A stretch of 6,973 nucleotides of DNA, taken from positions 1 to 6,973 of the forward strand of contig CAKONA010000056.1 in NCBI GenBank assembly GCA_934096785.1, given 5' to 3'. Positions 4,956 to 6,973 of the stretch are shown here, in pieces. Under the pieces are notes generated by a model. It was not told the DNA's origin. It saw nothing but the letters and a program-made list of their open reading frames with translations, and did no database searches. Numbering within the stretch: the first letter of the stretch is position 1; each line of letters starts with the position of its first letter. Made by a program: the position numbers and the translations under genes. The stretch comes from an uncultured Bacilli bacterium. GTDB taxonomy: Bacteria; Bacillota_I; Bacilli_A; RF39; UBA660.

Positions 4956-6973
4956 ATGAAAAAATTTGGAGACTTTATATGTAAACATAAGGTAACTATA
5001 TTAATTCTATCAGTATTATTATTAATACCTGCTGCCATAGGGTACTTTAATACTAAGACTAATTATGACATATTAGTATATTTACCAGAAGATATTGAAA
5101 CTATGAAAGGACAAAACATATTAAAGGAAGACTTCAATATGGGTGCTTTCGCTACAATATCTATAGACAACAAAGATCAAAAGAAAGTTATCGATGCTGA
5201 AAAGTCAATAAGAAAGATTGATGGTGTTAACAAAGTATTAACAATCAATGATATAACAGGTATAACTATTCCTTTTGAAATATTACCAGATAGCTTACTA
5301 GAACAAGTTAAAAATGGTAATAAAACATTAATGCTAGTAACATTTAATGAAACAACATCAAATGAGAAAACACTAAATGCAATTAATGAAATGAGAGACA
5401 CATTAAACGGACTTGCTAAAGTAGGTGGTATGAGTGCTATTGTACAAGATACAATGGAATTATCAAATAAAGAAGTTGCAATCTATGTAGTAATCGCAGT
5501 TATTCTTTGTTTAATAGTATTAACTCTATCATTAGATTCATACATAGTACCAGTACTACTACTATTAAATATAGGTATGGCAATTATATATAACATGGGT
5601 TCAAACATTATATTTGGAGAAATATCTTATATAACAAAAGCAATAAGTGCTGTTCTTCAATTAGGTGTTACAACTGACTTCTCAATATTCTTATATCATA
5701 AATATCAAAGCAATAGAGAAAAAGAAAAGAATAAAGATGAAGCAATGGCAAATGCAATAAAAGAAACATTAGTATCAGTTCTAGGTAGTGCATTTACTAC
5801 AATAGCTGGTTTCTTAGCACTATGTTCAATGAACTTAACACTAGGAAAAGATATAGGACTAGTAATGGCAAAAGGAGTTCTATTTGGACTTATCTGTGTA
5901 GTTACAGTATTCCCAGCAATGTTACTTATCTTTGATAAACAAATAGATAAAACAAAACATAAAGTATTAATACCAGAATTTAAACACATTAAAGCGTTCA
6001 CTATGAAATTCTATAAACAAATATTTATAGCATTCTTAATACTTATGATACCAGCAGTAATAGGCAATTCAAAAGTAAACGTATATTACAACCTAGATAA
6101 ATCACTTCCTAAAACATTAGAAAGTGTAAGCGCTAATGAAGAATTAAAGAAAGACTTCAACATTGTTTCACCAGAAATAATATTAATAGATTCTGGACTA
6201 GACATTTATAAAAAGAATGAACTAGTAAATAAACTAAAAGATACTAAAGGAATAAGCATGGTTCTAAGTTCAAGTGAACTTGAAAGATATGGCTTCCCAG
6301 TAGAACTATTAGATGATGACATCAAAGGAATATTCAAAAGTGACAAATATGAACTAATGCTTATAAGTTCTGACTACGAAGTAGCATCTCCTGAATTAAC
6401 TACTCAAATAGAAGAAATAGATGAGTTAGTTAAATCATATGACAAGAATGCTATTATCGCAGGAGAAGGACCACTTACAAATGACTTAATCAAAGTAAGT
6501 GATGAAGACTTTAAAAATGTTAACTACGTATCAATTGGTATTATATTCTTAATAATGTTTGTAGTACTTAAATCATTATCATTACCAGTATTATTAATTT
6601 CAGCAATAGAATTCGCTATATTTGTAAACGTTGCTATCTCATATTATACAGGTACAACACTTCCATTTATAGCATCTATAGTAATAGGTACAATTCAATT
6701 AGGAGCAACTATTGACTATGCAATACTTATGACAACAAAATACTTAGAATTAAGAAACTCTGGTAAAGATAAATTTGAATCAATGAGAGAAACATTAGAT
6801 TCATGTGTTAGTTCTGTATTCGTAAGTGGTATGTGCTTCTTTGCAGCAACATTTGGAGTAGGAGCATACACAGACATAGACCTAATTGGTTCAATATGTA
6901 CATTAATATCAAGAGGAGCAATTATTAGTATGTTAGTAGTAATTCTAATATTACCATCATTACTAATGTTATT
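4956..6973 (+). CDS. MMPL/RND-superfamily membrane transporter, 672 codons visible (3' end beyond window)
   Basis: The frame is open from ATG 4956 (GGAGG at 4946-4950) to the window edge without a stop. It has the duplicated RND/MMPL layout. TM1 (about 13-30) is followed by an external domain (about 31-170) and a bundle of membrane segments (about 172-315). A cytosolic stretch then leads to TM7 (about 350-368), a second external domain (about 370-520) and a second membrane bundle (from about 523). Each half carries the acidic TM4-type motif of the proton-relay helix: QLGVTTDFSIFL with Asp241 and QLGATIDYAILM with Asp587, each followed by a basic cytosolic segment. The last visible helix matches the end of the first bundle, so only a short tail is probably missing. 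MMPL proteins use the proton gradient to move lipids, lipid-like molecules or drugs out of the membrane. Divergence from the TetR-type gene with operators over the promoter suggests an inducible efflux or lipid export role; the substrate is unknown. Confidence 0.9.
   Translation, partial: MKKFGDFICKHKVTILILSVLLLIPAAIGYFNTKTNYDILVYLPEDIETMKGQNILKEDFNMGAFATISIDNKDQKKVIDAEKSIRKIDGVNKVLTINDITGITIPFEILPDSLLEQVKNGNKTLMLVTFNETTSNEKTLNAINEMRDTLNGLAKVGGMSAIVQDTMELSNKEVAIYVVIAVILCLIVLTLSLDSYIVPVLLLLNIGMAIIYNMGSNIIFGEISYITKAISAVLQLGVTTDFSIFLYHKYQSNREKEKNKDEAMANAIKETLVSVLGSAFTTIAGFLALCSMNLTLGKDIGLVMAKGVLFGLICVVTVFPAMLLIFDKQIDKTKHKVLIPEFKHIKAFTMKFYKQIFIAFLILMIPAVIGNSKVNVYYNLDKSLPKTLESVSANEELKKDFNIVSPEIILIDSGLDIYKKNELVNKLKDTKGISMVLSSSELERYGFPVELLDDDIKGIFKSDKYELMLISSDYEVASPELTTQIEEIDELVKSYDKNAIIAGEGPLTNDLIKVSDEDFKNVNYVSIGIIFLIMFVVLKSLSLPVLLISAIEFAIFVNVAISYYTGTTLPFIASIVIGTIQLGATIDYAILMTTKYLELRNSGKDKFESMRETLDSCVSSVFVSGMCFFAATFGVGAYTDIDLIGSICTLISRGAIISMLVVILILPSLLML

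Noticed and set aside
5177..5401. Minus-strand 74-codon frame
   Set aside because: Antisense shadow of the intact MMPL reading frame.
5705..6001. Minus-strand 98-codon frame
   Set aside because: Antisense shadow of the intact MMPL reading frame.
1..6973. CRISPR array, tRNA, rRNA or insertion sequence
   Set aside because: No spaced direct repeats, no cloverleaf-like or rRNA-like sequence and no transposase or terminal repeats were seen on either strand.

Overview
The window is very AT-rich (by eye about three quarters A+T). It has strong AGGAGG-type ribosome binding sites, textbook sigma-A promoters (TTGACA/TATAAT) and ordinary TGG tryptophan codons. This points to a low-GC Bacillota, of the Bacilli/Erysipelotrichia or Clostridia type and plausibly gut-associated; no species can be named. 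There is no gene-free stretch above about 130 bases.

Left block (1-3285): a small peptide-natural-product-like locus. On the minus strand is the N-terminal part of a class I methyltransferase (1-411, cut by the window edge). Divergent from it, a consensus promoter (456-485) drives three units: a 21-residue GTG-started peptide gene (532-597) that looks like a RiPP precursor; a 12-bp perfect hairpin with a T-run (613-647); and a 343-residue E1/ThiF-like adenylating enzyme with an N-terminal RRE-like domain (658-1689). An ABC-F ATPase (1676-3285) follows and overlaps the enzyme gene. The order precursor, leaky-terminator-like hairpin, E1-like enzyme matches the known microcin C operon logic (mccA-hairpin-mccB). 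The peptide, however, is longer, ends in Asn-Cys rather than Asn, and is paired with an ABC-F ribosome-protection-type protein rather than an exporter. The proposed working model is that the enzyme activates the peptide C-terminus to make a ribosome-directed product and the ABC-F protein gives self-protection. The ABC-F gene carries a one-base deletion inside the first Walker A motif, so it is either broken or mis-assembled.

Right block (3286-6973): an apparently unrelated transport/regulation module. A 14-bp hairpin (3293-3324) separates the two blocks and probably terminates transcription from both sides. On the minus strand, a TetR-family repressor (4215-4823) and a membrane-anchored alpha/beta hydrolase (3313-4215) form an overlapping operon. 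Divergent from them is an MMPL/RND-type membrane transporter (4956 to the window edge). Three copies of a 13-bp palindrome, TGACYNNNRGTCA, lie exactly 34 bp apart across both promoters and are the evident TetR operators. The repressor therefore probably controls itself, the hydrolase and the transporter.
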